DNA of 22,748 nt, from positions 1-22,748 of IMG/VR virus record IMGVR_UViG_3300034095_001665. One strand, given 5' to 3'. Within the stretch, counting starts at the first letter, position 1; each line of letters opens with the position of its first letter. This stretch comes from a virus. Both the position numbers and the translations under genes were made by a program. The notes below the pieces were generated by a model. The model was not told the origin of the DNA. It saw nothing but the letters and a program-made list of their open reading frames with translations, and ran no database searches. Below are positions 6,372 to 11,912 of this stretch, piece after piece.

Positions 6372-6584
6372 ATGAAATCAATCCAACGCATAGCAACGGC
6401 CGTCGATAACCTGTTAAACGGTAACCTCACGCACGCACGCAAGTCCGCACGCGGCCTGACATACTCTGACATATTTGATTGGCTGACTGGCCCAGTCGGA
6501 TGGCCAGAAAACCGTTCCCGCGCATGCGCGGACTATCTGATCGGCCGCATAGACTACCGCACCTATTGCAACGCGGACCGTTGA
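6372..6584 (+). CDS. Hypothetical small protein
   Basis: This is 70 residues from ATG 6372; the open frame extends upstream but that part is the shifted frame of the preceding gene. It begins MKSIQRIATAVDNLLNGNLT and includes a Trp/aromatic central segment (TYSDIFDWLTGPVGWPENR). The end is DYLIGRIDYRTYCNADR. The stop is immediately followed by a structured RNA element. Function unknown. Confidence 0.55.
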   Translation: MKSIQRIATAVDNLLNGNLTHARKSARGLTYSDIFDWLTGPVGWPENRSRACADYLIGRIDYRTYCNADR

Positions 6585-6640
6585 CCTATCCTCCGCGCCT
6601 TATTCGAAAGAGTAGGGCGAAAGGGTAGGCCACTCTATCC
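6585..6640 (+). ncRNA. Structured mRNA element with GAAA tetraloop and alternative pairing
   Basis: Directly after the stop codon, CGCCTTATTC (6596-6605) and GAGTAGGGCG (6610-6619) form a 10-bp stem capped by GAAA, a GNRA tetraloop. An outer CCTATCC (6585-6591) / GGGTAGG (6623-6629) stem adds 7 bp. GGGTAG can instead pair with CTATCC at 6635-6640, so two exclusive folds are possible. G-U pairs place it on the plus-strand RNA. It lies 22 bases ahead of the next start. It could be a switch, processing site or stabiliser; no known class matches. Confidence 0.5.
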
Positions 6641-6661
6641 GCAACAAACCAAAAGCATTCA

Positions 6662-6877
6662 ATGAAAACCGTCTCAATTAAACTGGCGAACTACGCCAGT
6701 GCCATGAACTGCAACATTTTACCCAACAACATTGGTGACTTGTGTCTTCTCGAAAGGTATCGAGACGACGAAGGAAAGATGATCGTTCGCCTTTCGCCGC
6801 ATCCCGGCGACTACCATGCGGAAGAGAAATGGCTGGAAGGGATAGCCTCCGGCGAAGCTGCAAAAATGATCCTCTGA
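6662..6877 (+). CDS. Hypothetical small protein
   Basis: This 71-residue protein opens MKTVSIKLANYASAMNCNIL, has a central LLERYRDDEGKMIVRLSPHP and ends AEEKWLEGIASGEAAKMIL. It looks like a compact alpha/beta protein. No motif or family was recognised. It follows the structured element at 6585-6640, which may influence its expression. Confidence 0.55.
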   Translation: MKTVSIKLANYASAMNCNILPNNIGDLCLLERYRDDEGKMIVRLSPHPGDYHAEEKWLEGIASGEAAKMIL

Positions 6878-6883
6878 AATCCC

Positions 6884-7057
6884 ATGAAATATTCCCTCTT
6901 CGATCATTTCAATATGCGCACAATATCGCGCCATCGTTCCTTCGAAACCGCATCCCGCGCACAGATCCGCCATTCCCGCGCCCTTAAACGGACGCACGGA
7001 AAGAATTCCTATCTTCCGACGGTCGTAATGCTCAACGGTCAAATCACTCTCAAATAA
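6884..7057 (+). CDS. Small basic protein (57 residues)
   Basis: The frame starts at ATG 6884, six bases after the previous stop, with the CCC-ATG-AAA context seen at other starts here, and ends 8 bases before the next gene. It begins MKYSLFDHFNMRTISRHRSF and is very basic (many Arg, His and Lys), ending in the hydrophobic VVMLNGQITLK. It fills the gap between two genes exactly, which supports it. Nucleic-acid binding is possible from charge only. Confidence 0.5.
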   Translation: MKYSLFDHFNMRTISRHRSFETASRAQIRHSRALKRTHGKNSYLPTVVMLNGQITLK

Positions 7058-7065
7058 TCCGAATC

Positions 7066-7668
7066 ATGAATCCAAAATTGCTCCCTGTCCTTGAAAAGCT
7101 CATCTCCCGCGACGTTATCCTGCAATTCTTCAAACCGGACAACCTCCCGCAATCCGCGCTGGCCTACATCCGCCATACCTACGCTATGTGTCGTAGCCTG
7201 TCATGGGAGGAGCATGACCTCATCGAAACTCTCGCGCCTTTCGCGGACCACATAGCAGACTCTTTCCGCGCCGGAACCGCGCCGGACGATTCCGTGTACC
7301 ACCTATTTGACGACGGCTCCCTGTGGCTCAAAACGAACGCCTACAGCTCCGTCTGGGCGGACGCTACCGACTTTGCCGTGGAAATCCTGCTCCCGCGCAT
7401 GGAATTATCCCGCATGGACGCGCAATTGCTCCGCGCTATCGAAATGGGCGACGCGGTCGAATCCGTTCTCGCTGACTTTTATTCATCCTTCGCGCATATC
7501 CTTAACCGCGATTGCGGAATCCCGCATTGCGACGCACGCGAACATTGGAGCGCCTATTCGCGCCAGTTAGGCGAAAGAGAACGCGAGGCAGCGGAACTTG
7601 GCGGCTCCGAATCAGGCCGCGCGGAAGGCATTCGTTTCGCTTCGGAATACACTGTCACCAACGCATGA
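7066..7668 (+). CDS. Hypothetical phage protein, 200 residues
   Basis: A helical, acidic protein beginning MNPKLLPVLEKLISRDVILQ. It has aromatic-rich central segments (VYHLFDDGSLWLKTNAYSS, then ATDFAVEILLPRMELSRMD) and a charged C-terminal helix (GEREREAAELGGSESGRAEG). No signal peptide or membrane segment is present. The stop overlaps the ATG of the next gene (ATGA), so the two are translationally coupled. No family was recognised. Confidence 0.65.
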   Translation: MNPKLLPVLEKLISRDVILQFFKPDNLPQSALAYIRHTYAMCRSLSWEEHDLIETLAPFADHIADSFRAGTAPDDSVYHLFDDGSLWLKTNAYSSVWADATDFAVEILLPRMELSRMDAQLLRAIEMGDAVESVLADFYSSFAHILNRDCGIPHCDAREHWSAYSRQLGEREREAAELGGSESGRAEGIRFASEYTVTNA

Positions 7669-7850
7669 AAACCAAACAGCCAACCTATCGCGAACTTTAC
7701 CTGCGCGCCTATGCGGCCCACGCACGCGAAGAGGGCAAATATCAGCGACTGCTTTTCATCACGCGCAAGATTGCGAAAGCGATTCCCGCAGGGCATAAAG
7801 TCCTGAAAGACTGGAAAGACTGGGAACAACAAATTAAAGAGAACGAATAA
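7665..7850 (+). CDS. Small basic helical protein
   Basis: This is 61 residues from ATG 7665, overlapping the previous stop by 4 bases. It is almost wholly helical and basic: TYRELYLRAYAAHAREEGKY, LLFITRKIAKAIPAG, then KVLKDWKDWEQQIKENE. It may bind nucleic acid or act as a small partner of the upstream protein. No family was recognised. Confidence 0.55.
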   Translation: MKTKQPTYRELYLRAYAAHAREEGKYQRLLFITRKIAKAIPAGHKVLKDWKDWEQQIKENE

Positions 7851-7854
7851 AATT

Positions 7855-8115
7855 ATGCCAAGACATTACCTTAAAGATCCAAGCGACGGACCATGGAAGC
7901 GTACCCTAGGCTTATACACCGGATGGGAAATCATGGATTCCAATGGCCATATCATCGTGCGAGTAATCGACAACACCCACGGCAAGCCAAACGCCATTCT
8001 GATTGAATCCGCCCCCGATCTTCTCTCCGCCCTTGAACGTCTCGCGCACCCAATGGCCGACGACGACGACCTAGACTACGCTCGCGCCATCATCGCGAAG
8101 GCGAAAGGGCTTTAA
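7855..8115 (+). CDS. Conserved small phage protein (PDLLSALE type)
   Basis: This 86-residue protein has an N-terminal beta portion (GWEIMDSNGHIIVRVIDNTH), followed by the motif ESAPDLLSALERLAHP and a terminal ARAIIAKAKGL helix. The A-P-[DE]-L-L-x-A-L-E plus A-R-x-x-I-x-K-A pattern recurs in many small phage proteins of unknown role. It starts 4 bases after the previous stop in an AATAAAATT leader, with no SD. Function unknown, but the family resemblance makes the gene secure. Confidence 0.7.
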   Translation: MPRHYLKDPSDGPWKRTLGLYTGWEIMDSNGHIIVRVIDNTHGKPNAILIESAPDLLSALERLAHPMADDDDLDYARAIIAKAKGL

Positions 8116-8142
8116 GCCGCTCCGGTTATCCGGTAAACCCTG

Positions 8143-8188
8143 TCCGCGCATCAAATCCCACGAATAAACCGCATCCGCGCATCAAATC
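8143..8188. repeat. Two 15-base direct repeats before the lysozyme-like gene
   Basis: TCCGCGCATCAAATC occurs at 8143-8157 and 8174-8188, 31 bases apart (about three helical turns). The second copy abuts the ATG at 8189. A small CCGG-TTAT-CCGG hairpin lies just upstream. The spacing suggests paired sites for a DNA-binding protein or a recent local duplication. Confidence 0.6.
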
Positions 8189-8578
8189 ATGCATCCATTG
8201 CTTTTATCCGCGCTCATCCAGATCGAATCCAGCGGAAATGATCTTGCCCGTGGCCGTCACGGCGAACTTGGCGCGCTTCAAATCAAGCCGGTCATGGTCC
8301 GCGACGTTAATCGCATCATGGGGACGCATTACGCGCACGCCCAAGTCACCAACCGCGCCGTCGCGACGTTCATCGCCCACGCATACCTAAGCCATTACGG
8401 CAAACATCTCTCCGACGAATCGCTGGCGCGCATCTGGCAAGGTGGGCCAAAAGCCCTCAAGCGGTCATCTTCCCGCGCCTACGGTCGTCGCGTTATGCGC
8501 GAATTAGAACGTCGAACCGTCAAGGATTCCCTGACAGTTGCGACTCGAAACAAACCCCAGACTTTCCCAACAAAATGA
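8189..8578 (+). CDS. Lysozyme/transglycosylase-like cell-wall enzyme
   Basis: This is 129 residues. Residues 8-30 contain the probable catalytic Glu in LIQIESSGNDLARGRHGELG, followed by ALQIKPVMVRDVNRI and, later, ARIWQGGPKALKRSSSRAYG. This order (IE-S-x-[GN], G-x-L-Q-I, W-x-GGP) is typical of SLT-type transglycosylases and goose-type lysozymes that cleave peptidoglycan glycan strands. No signal peptide is present, so release would need a holin or the enzyme could be carried in the virion. The C-terminal basic tail (RRVMRELERR) may aid wall binding. Its stop overlaps the next start (ATGA). Confidence 0.75.
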   Translation: MHPLLLSALIQIESSGNDLARGRHGELGALQIKPVMVRDVNRIMGTHYAHAQVTNRAVATFIAHAYLSHYGKHLSDESLARIWQGGPKALKRSSSRAYGRRVMRELERRTVKDSLTVATRNKPQTFPTK

Positions 8579-8808
8579 AACTAACTATTCAATCCAAACA
8601 GAACGCCCAGACCATCGTGGACCTGTTCAACGCAATTCTAACGGGCGAGGAGCAAGAATCCGGCGCGACACCGCTCTCAATCTACGACGACAACAAGCAT
8701 ATCTGCTCCCTCATCGCGAAGGATGGCACGCAAATCCTTGAACTCATCATCGAACGCGAGGACGGCGATAAGCTCTGCCCCGGTACACCTGATCTGGAGA
8801 CGCTATGA
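8575..8808 (+). CDS. Hypothetical small protein
   Basis: This 77-residue protein is coupled to the lysozyme-like gene by an ATGA overlap. It begins MKLTIQSKQNAQTIVDLFNA and contains LSIYDDNKHICSLIAKDGTQ then LELIIEREDGDKLCPG. Alternating strands and helices suggest a small alpha/beta protein. Coupling to a wall hydrolase might hint at a lysis accessory, but no motif supports that. Confidence 0.6.
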   Translation: MKLTIQSKQNAQTIVDLFNAILTGEEQESGATPLSIYDDNKHICSLIAKDGTQILELIIEREDGDKLCPGTPDLETL

Positions 8809-9071
8809 TGAACCGAAATATCCCGCTCGATGAGTTGGCCAAACAACTTGAGCTGATGGCCGATGATTTTAAGAATCCTTTCATCGCATCCGCATCAACC
8901 CGTCTCGCGCACGTCGCCGCCGCGCTCACCTGCCTTCAGGACGCGCTTTTCTACGTCAGGATGTATAAGTGCGCGGATACGACTGGCGAAGGCGAGAAAC
9001 GAAGGCAGCAACTCATCGACGATTCGGAGACGATCATCAGCGTCATCCGCACGGGAGGACTGTATCCATGA
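8805..9071 (+). CDS. Hypothetical helical protein
   Basis: This is 88 residues, starting at ATG 8805 within an ATGATGA overlap. It is strongly helical (IPLDELAKQLELMADDFKNP, LAHVAAALTCLQDALFYVRM) with a charged end (EGEKRRQQLIDDSETIISVI). No family was recognised. GGAGA lies about 8 bases ahead of the start, so this coupled gene has a weak SD, unlike most upstream ones. Confidence 0.6.
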   Translation: MMNRNIPLDELAKQLELMADDFKNPFIASASTRLAHVAAALTCLQDALFYVRMYKCADTTGEGEKRRQQLIDDSETIISVIRTGGLYP

Positions 9072-9313
9072 GCCGCAACCTGTTCGCGAAGCCAGTCTAT
9101 AAGGTCCAGCTAAGCGGCGCGATTGGCTGGTCCGACATGAAGGAGAAGGTCGTCAGCTACCGCACGGTCGAATTCTCCTCGCGCAAGGATGCGGAACGGG
9201 CGGCGCGTGAGCTAAATCCCGGCGAGTACACGCAAGGGCGGATTCGCGTCGTCCCGGTCGAACTCAGCGAGGACTACGATATCTATCCCACCGCAGAACG
9301 ATCCAAGCCGTGA
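9068..9313 (+). CDS. Hypothetical small protein
   Basis: This is 81 residues from ATG 9068, preceded by GGGAGGA at a good SD distance and overlapping the previous stop by 4 bases. It is beta-rich: VYKVQLSGAIGWSDMKEKVV, then YRTVEFSSRKDAERAARELN and RIRVVPVELSEDYDIYP. No family was recognised. Its TGA overlaps the GTG at 9310 that opens the frame overprinting the methyltransferase. Confidence 0.6.
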   Translation: MSRNLFAKPVYKVQLSGAIGWSDMKEKVVSYRTVEFSSRKDAERAARELNPGEYTQGRIRVVPVELSEDYDIYPTAERSKP

Positions 9314-10110
9314 ACCCGCCGTGCATCATCATCCCGTCAATCTTGTCGAGTTCTGCGCCGGATATTGCGGCATTGGAATTGGACTCAAGTCGGCTATCCC
9401 GCATCTACGCACTGTCGCTTACGTCGAAAGGGAAGCATACGCCGTCGCAAATCTGGCTGCGAAAATTGAAGAGGGACGACTGGATGCAGCACCTATCTGG
9501 ACGGACCTGCTCGCCTTCCCATACGCAAAATTTCGAGGACTGGTGGATATCGCGGCTGCAGGTATCCCTTGTCAGCCCCATAGCCACGCCGGACTCCGCA
9601 AAGGTGGAGCCGATGAAAGATTTCTCTTTAACGACTGGCTCATTGGACTCCAGCAAATGCGTCCGCGCTGCATCCTCATCGAAAACGTCGAAGGCTTGCT
9701 TACCAGTCTTATGCCAGACGGAACTCTTTGCATCCGATGGACGCTGGAGAGATTGGAGCGCATGGGCTACCGCGTTGCGAGCGGACTATTCAGCGCGGAA
9801 GAATGCGGCGCGCCACATATTAGGAAGCGGGTCTGGATTCTGGCCTACGCCGACAGCGAACGAGGACAAGGATCAGAATGCTTCCTTCGCGACGCTTGCG
9901 CGACTGGACCGGGGGGGGCGTATCTTGCGACGGATAGCGACATTGACGATGCGTGGAAATGGCCCAGTGGACCAAATGAACCTCAGCGATGGTGGGAACC
10001 GGCGCGAACGCTTGAATCCAGCTTGGGTCGAAAGTCTGCTCGGTCTGCCGTTATCTTGGACCGCTTGCGACTCCTCGGAAACGGAGTCGTTCCCGCAACC
10101 GCCAATCTAG
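9310..10110 (+). CDS. Overlapping ORF on the methyltransferase gene (WPTPTA/LNPxWVExL-type phage protein)
   Basis: A 266-residue open frame, offset from the methyltransferase frame, covers nearly all of that gene. GTG 9310 overlaps the previous stop in the GTGA geometry used across this window. It is Ser/Thr/Arg-rich. It carries GFWPTPTANEDKD at about residues 176-188 and RLNPAWVESLLGLPLSW near the end, followed by SETESFPQPP. These match motifs I recall from phage proteins of unknown function found near C5 methyltransferases. The motif DNA is also the methyltransferase's own motif DNA in another frame (LAYADSE; LGNGVVPATA), so conservation could be imposed by the enzyme. Expression is unproven. 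Confidence 0.4.
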   Translation: MNPPCIIIPSILSSSAPDIAALELDSSRLSRIYALSLTSKGKHTPSQIWLRKLKRDDWMQHLSGRTCSPSHTQNFEDWWISRLQVSLVSPIATPDSAKVEPMKDFSLTTGSLDSSKCVRAASSSKTSKACLPVLCQTELFASDGRWRDWSAWATALRADYSARKNAARHILGSGSGFWPTPTANEDKDQNASFATLARLDRGGRILRRIATLTMRGNGPVDQMNLSDGGNRRERLNPAWVESLLGLPLSWTACDSSETESFPQPPI

Positions 10111-10145
10111 CATTCCGCACTCTCGCACGAGAAATCCTCGGATAA
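9321..10145 (+). CDS. DNA (cytosine-5) methyltransferase
   Basis: This is 274 residues, with GTG 9321 as the probable start just ahead of motif I (VEFCAGYCGIGIGL, AdoMet binding). Further motifs appear in order: PCQ at 83-85 (GIPCQPHSHAG, catalytic Cys84), ENV at 121-123 (motif VI), RKRVWILAYAD at about 168-178 (motif VIII) and LLGNGVVPATANLAF near 250-265 (motif X). The target-recognition region is short, and the protein is smaller than typical Dcm enzymes (about 330-470), as often in phages. It should methylate cytosine at C5 in a specific site, most likely to evade restriction; no cognate nuclease is adjacent. Sequence specificity cannot be read. Confidence 0.85.
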   Translation: MHHHPVNLVEFCAGYCGIGIGLKSAIPHLRTVAYVEREAYAVANLAAKIEEGRLDAAPIWTDLLAFPYAKFRGLVDIAAAGIPCQPHSHAGLRKGGADERFLFNDWLIGLQQMRPRCILIENVEGLLTSLMPDGTLCIRWTLERLERMGYRVASGLFSAEECGAPHIRKRVWILAYADSERGQGSECFLRDACATGPGGAYLATDSDIDDAWKWPSGPNEPQRWWEPARTLESSLGRKSARSAVILDRLRLLGNGVVPATANLAFRTLAREILG

Positions 10146-10189
10146 CTTTTCGCCGGATAAAAAGTAGGCCAATAAACCTCATTCGCACC

Positions 10190-10456
10190 ATGCCATTTCA
10201 TCGATTCGATTCTAGCGCGGACACACGCGAAACCGTCCGTAGAGCCGCCAAACAGCTTACGAACGCTCTACGGGGCATTTCTGATCGATTGCGAGGCATT
10301 CCCGCTGACCTATATGACCGACAAAGCGACAATAACACTTCACATATCCTTTTCCGAAACGGAAGCGGCACCGCCCCCAAAGGCGGAGCGCAAGCATTCC
10401 GTTTTCGGAATAAGCCTCTCCCCTTTTTTAGAAAGGGGAGGCTTATCTTTAGATGA
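10190..10456 (+). CDS. Hypothetical basic protein whose 3' end lies in an inverted-repeat block
   Basis: This is 88 residues. The first ~50 look like a genuine helical protein (STRT-type start MPFHRFDSSADTRETVRRAA, then ALRGISDRLRGIPADLYDRQ). The last ~35 residues are encoded by the large inverted repeat and terminator at 10352-10450 and are low-complexity (FRFRNKPLPFFRKGRLIFR). Either the gene really ends in the terminator, or the stop has been lost or shifted and only the 5' part is meaningful. No family was recognised. Confidence 0.4.
   Translation: MPFHRFDSSADTRETVRRAAKQLTNALRGISDRLRGIPADLYDRQSDNNTSHILFRNGSGTAPKGGAQAFRFRNKPLPFFRKGRLIFR
10352..10410. repeat. Nested inverted repeat (cruciform-capable)
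   Basis: Outer arms TTCCGAAACGGAA (10352-10364) and TTCCGTTTTCGGAA (10397-10410) are complementary apart from one bulged base. They enclose CCGCC (10371-10375) / GGCGG (10382-10386). It lies immediately upstream of the hairpin at 10411-10445, making three stems in a row at the end of the accessory block. Confidence 0.65.
10411..10450 (+). terminator. Strong hairpin, probable terminator closing the accessory block
   Basis: TAAGCCT (10411-10417) pairs with AGGCTTA (10439-10445), and CCCCTTT (10420-10426) with AAAGGGG (10432-10438), with a 2-base bulge and a 5-base loop. The 14-bp stem is followed by TCTTTAG, only a weak T run. It separates two gene blocks and precedes a new candidate promoter. 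Confidence 0.6.
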
Positions 10457-10504
10457 GCTAGGTAGACCAAGGGTAACTTAGAAGGAGCCATTGGTAGATT
10501 TACG

Positions 10505-10533
10505 TTGACTAGACGACAAAAGAGACTTATCTG
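10505..10533 (+). promoter_or_regulatory. Weak candidate promoter for the recombination block
   Basis: TTGACT (10505-10510), 17 bases, then TATCTG (10528-10533). The -35 is good (5 of 6), the -10 poor (3 of 6). It follows the terminator at 10411-10450 and precedes ATG 10543 by 9 bases, again implying a nearly leaderless mRNA. Confidence 0.25.
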
Positions 10534-10542
10534 TTTTCCACC

Positions 10543-10986
10543 ATGAGTTACTTATCAAATGGCTCCACGCTTCGGTCCACGTTTCGAGAAATGCCTCCGA
10601 AGAGGCACAATCTGAATTCGGAAAAGTCCGAGTTGTTGGCCTACATTGTCGAGACGATTGGCGGTGGGTTGGTCGAGGCTAATCGAGCGTTTGGCTCGAT
10701 GCGGAACGTCAAGAGTCAGGTCTTGGTTTTTGATCGAACCCATCGAGTCTGGCATGGCTGCGATTGGAAGCCGTCCGATGAGGAGGCTCAGAAGGATCTT
10801 GAGTCGCGCAAGCTCTCGGACCTCCGTCGCGAAATCGCCCAGATTTGGAAAGCTATCAACGCGCTTCGCAAGGGAAAGCAGCGCAAGAGGAAGCAGAAGG
10901 AAAACCAGCCAGCTTCAGCCGATCCAGAAACCTCTTCGGCTGATGATCTGACCGCAGACCTGAAGGAAATTTTCGGAAACCTGTAA
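10543..10986 (+). CDS. Hypothetical protein with basic coiled-coil C-terminal half
   Basis: This is 147 residues. The N-terminal half includes LLAYIVETIGGGLVEANRAF and VLVFDRTHRVWHGCDWKPSD. The second half is a charged helix (SRKLSDLRREIAQIWKAINA) followed by a Lys/Arg patch (RKGKQRKRKQKENQ) and an acidic tail ending LTADLKEIFGNL. It is the first gene after the terminator and before the RecT region. A DNA-associated role is possible from the basic patch; no family was recognised. Confidence 0.6.
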   Translation: MSYLSNGSTLRSTFREMPPKRHNLNSEKSELLAYIVETIGGGLVEANRAFGSMRNVKSQVLVFDRTHRVWHGCDWKPSDEEAQKDLESRKLSDLRREIAQIWKAINALRKGKQRKRKQKENQPASADPETSSADDLTADLKEIFGNL

Positions 10987-10998
10987 ACCCTGACAACT

Positions 10999-11427
10999 AT
11001 GGAAACAAACCAGCAATTCGTTACCGCAGAAAAATTCGACAAGCTCGCAAAATTTCTTGAGAAGATATCGAAGCGTCTCAATGAAATTGAGGCTTCGAAC
11101 AAGAAAATCATGGAGCAATTGGAATCCGGTGGCGACAGCGACGACAGCGCATGGGAAGGCTTTGGCCCGAAGCCAGAGAAAACGCCCATCAATCCGAACG
11201 CTGAGCAGTACACTCTGGAACTCCATCATGGTCCGTACACGATCTATCGCCACGATGGCGAGTCAGACAAGGAATGGCAGCGACGCAAGGACCACCTGAT
11301 GGATCAACGTATCACGTTCCTCAACGGCAGCGGCCAGAACGGAACACCGGAGCAAGTGGCCTACCTTCAGAGAATCGAAGAACGCCTCGGTCGAAAAGTT
11401 TTCGAATATCCTCTTGCAACGACTTGA
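10999..11427 (+). CDS. Hypothetical coiled-coil protein
   Basis: This is 142 residues. Residues 8-45 form a predicted coiled coil (AEKFDKLAKFLEKISKRLNE, then EASNKKIMEQLE), followed by a Gly/Asp/Ser linker. A C-terminal domain follows with TLELHHGPYTIYRHDGESDK and VAYLQRIEERLGRKVFEY. It lies 12 bases after the preceding gene, so they share a transcript. The layout suggests an oligomerising adapter; no function can be assigned. Confidence 0.6.
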   Translation: METNQQFVTAEKFDKLAKFLEKISKRLNEIEASNKKIMEQLESGGDSDDSAWEGFGPKPEKTPINPNAEQYTLELHHGPYTIYRHDGESDKEWQRRKDHLMDQRITFLNGSGQNGTPEQVAYLQRIEERLGRKVFEYPLATT

Positions 11428-11454
11428 GACAACTGCAAAGCTACGTCCGCAACA

Positions 11455-11652
11455 ATGACCAATTTTCTGCAATCAGACTTAGAGCGCGAAGAGAACTCGC
11501 GACAGGGTGTTAGTGGATTTTCGCCCGTGACTGAACACCTGATTGCAGCCCCTTTTCAGCGTTCGGGCATAGAGCGGAGCGAGAGGCTTCGACGGGTTTA
11601 CTCAGTGGTTTCCCAAGTTAACACCCGAACGCTGTCGATTTCTATCAAGTGA
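11455..11652 (+). CDS. Doubtful 65-residue ORF within a structured RNA region
   Basis: The frame runs from ATG 11455 and its TGA overlaps the GTG of the HTH gene (11649), the geometry used by true genes here. Against it, the protein (MTNFLQSDLEREENSRQGVS...) has no recognisable pattern, and its DNA contains long perfect helices that better suit an RNA. Both could be true. I consider the RNA explanation somewhat more likely. Confidence 0.3.
   Translation: MTNFLQSDLEREENSRQGVSGFSPVTEHLIAAPFQRSGIERSERLRRVYSVVSQVNTRTLSISIK
11467..11634 (+). ncRNA. Candidate structured RNA with a three-way junction and a long closing helix
   Basis: Perfect helix P1, CTGCAATCAG (11467-11476) / CTGATTGCAG (11539-11548), encloses P2, CGCGA (11485-11489) / TCGCG (11497-11501), and P3, GTGTT (11507-11511) / AACAC (11534-11538), giving a three-way junction. 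Eight bases later, P4 pairs CAGCGTTCGGG (11557-11567) with CCCGAACGCTG (11624-11634), a perfect 11-bp helix. The block sits in a 221-base gap before the HTH gene. I know no named class that fits. A cis-regulator of the HTH-RecT-RecE operon or a phage small RNA are both plausible. Confidence 0.4.
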
Positions 11653-11912
11653 AAGTTTATACAGCCAAGGCCACAGCAGAGATGCTCCAGATATGCACCG
11701 AAACGCTACGGCGGATCGTGCGCCATGACGGCGTCCAGCACAGGAGGATTGGCCGACGAATCTTGTTCACCGAGTCCGACATCGCCGCGATTCTAACGAG
11801 TCGAGCGACAACCGGAGCAGTGAACCCATACGCAAGAAAAACAAAGAAACAACAAGAGAATACAAATGAGCAGCAACCAATTAGCGACAACGCAACCGCC
11901 AGTCAGTCCTGA
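11649..11912 (+). CDS. Excisionase/MerR-type helix-turn-helix DNA-binding protein
   Basis: This is 87 residues starting at GTG 11649. Residues 4-55 form the compact winged HTH of the excisionase type: YTAKATAEMLQICTETLRRI, then RHDGVQHRRIGRRILFTESD and IAAIL. The rest is a polar, Gln/Asn-rich tail (KKQQENTNEQQPISDNATAS) that overlaps the start of the recT-like gene by 47 bases. It probably binds DNA as a local transcription regulator. An excisionase role is less likely because no integrase is visible in the window. Confidence 0.75.
   Translation: MKVYTAKATAEMLQICTETLRRIVRHDGVQHRRIGRRILFTESDIAAILTSRATTGAVNPYARKTKKQQENTNEQQPISDNATASQS

Noticed and set aside
10198-10491. 97-codon minus-strand frame
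   Set aside because: Produced largely by the inverted-repeat block; low complexity and no neighbours on that strand.
11428-11648. tRNA or tmRNA-like gene
   Set aside because: No cloverleaf, anticodon arm or proper T-loop could be drawn, despite GTTCG-like words.
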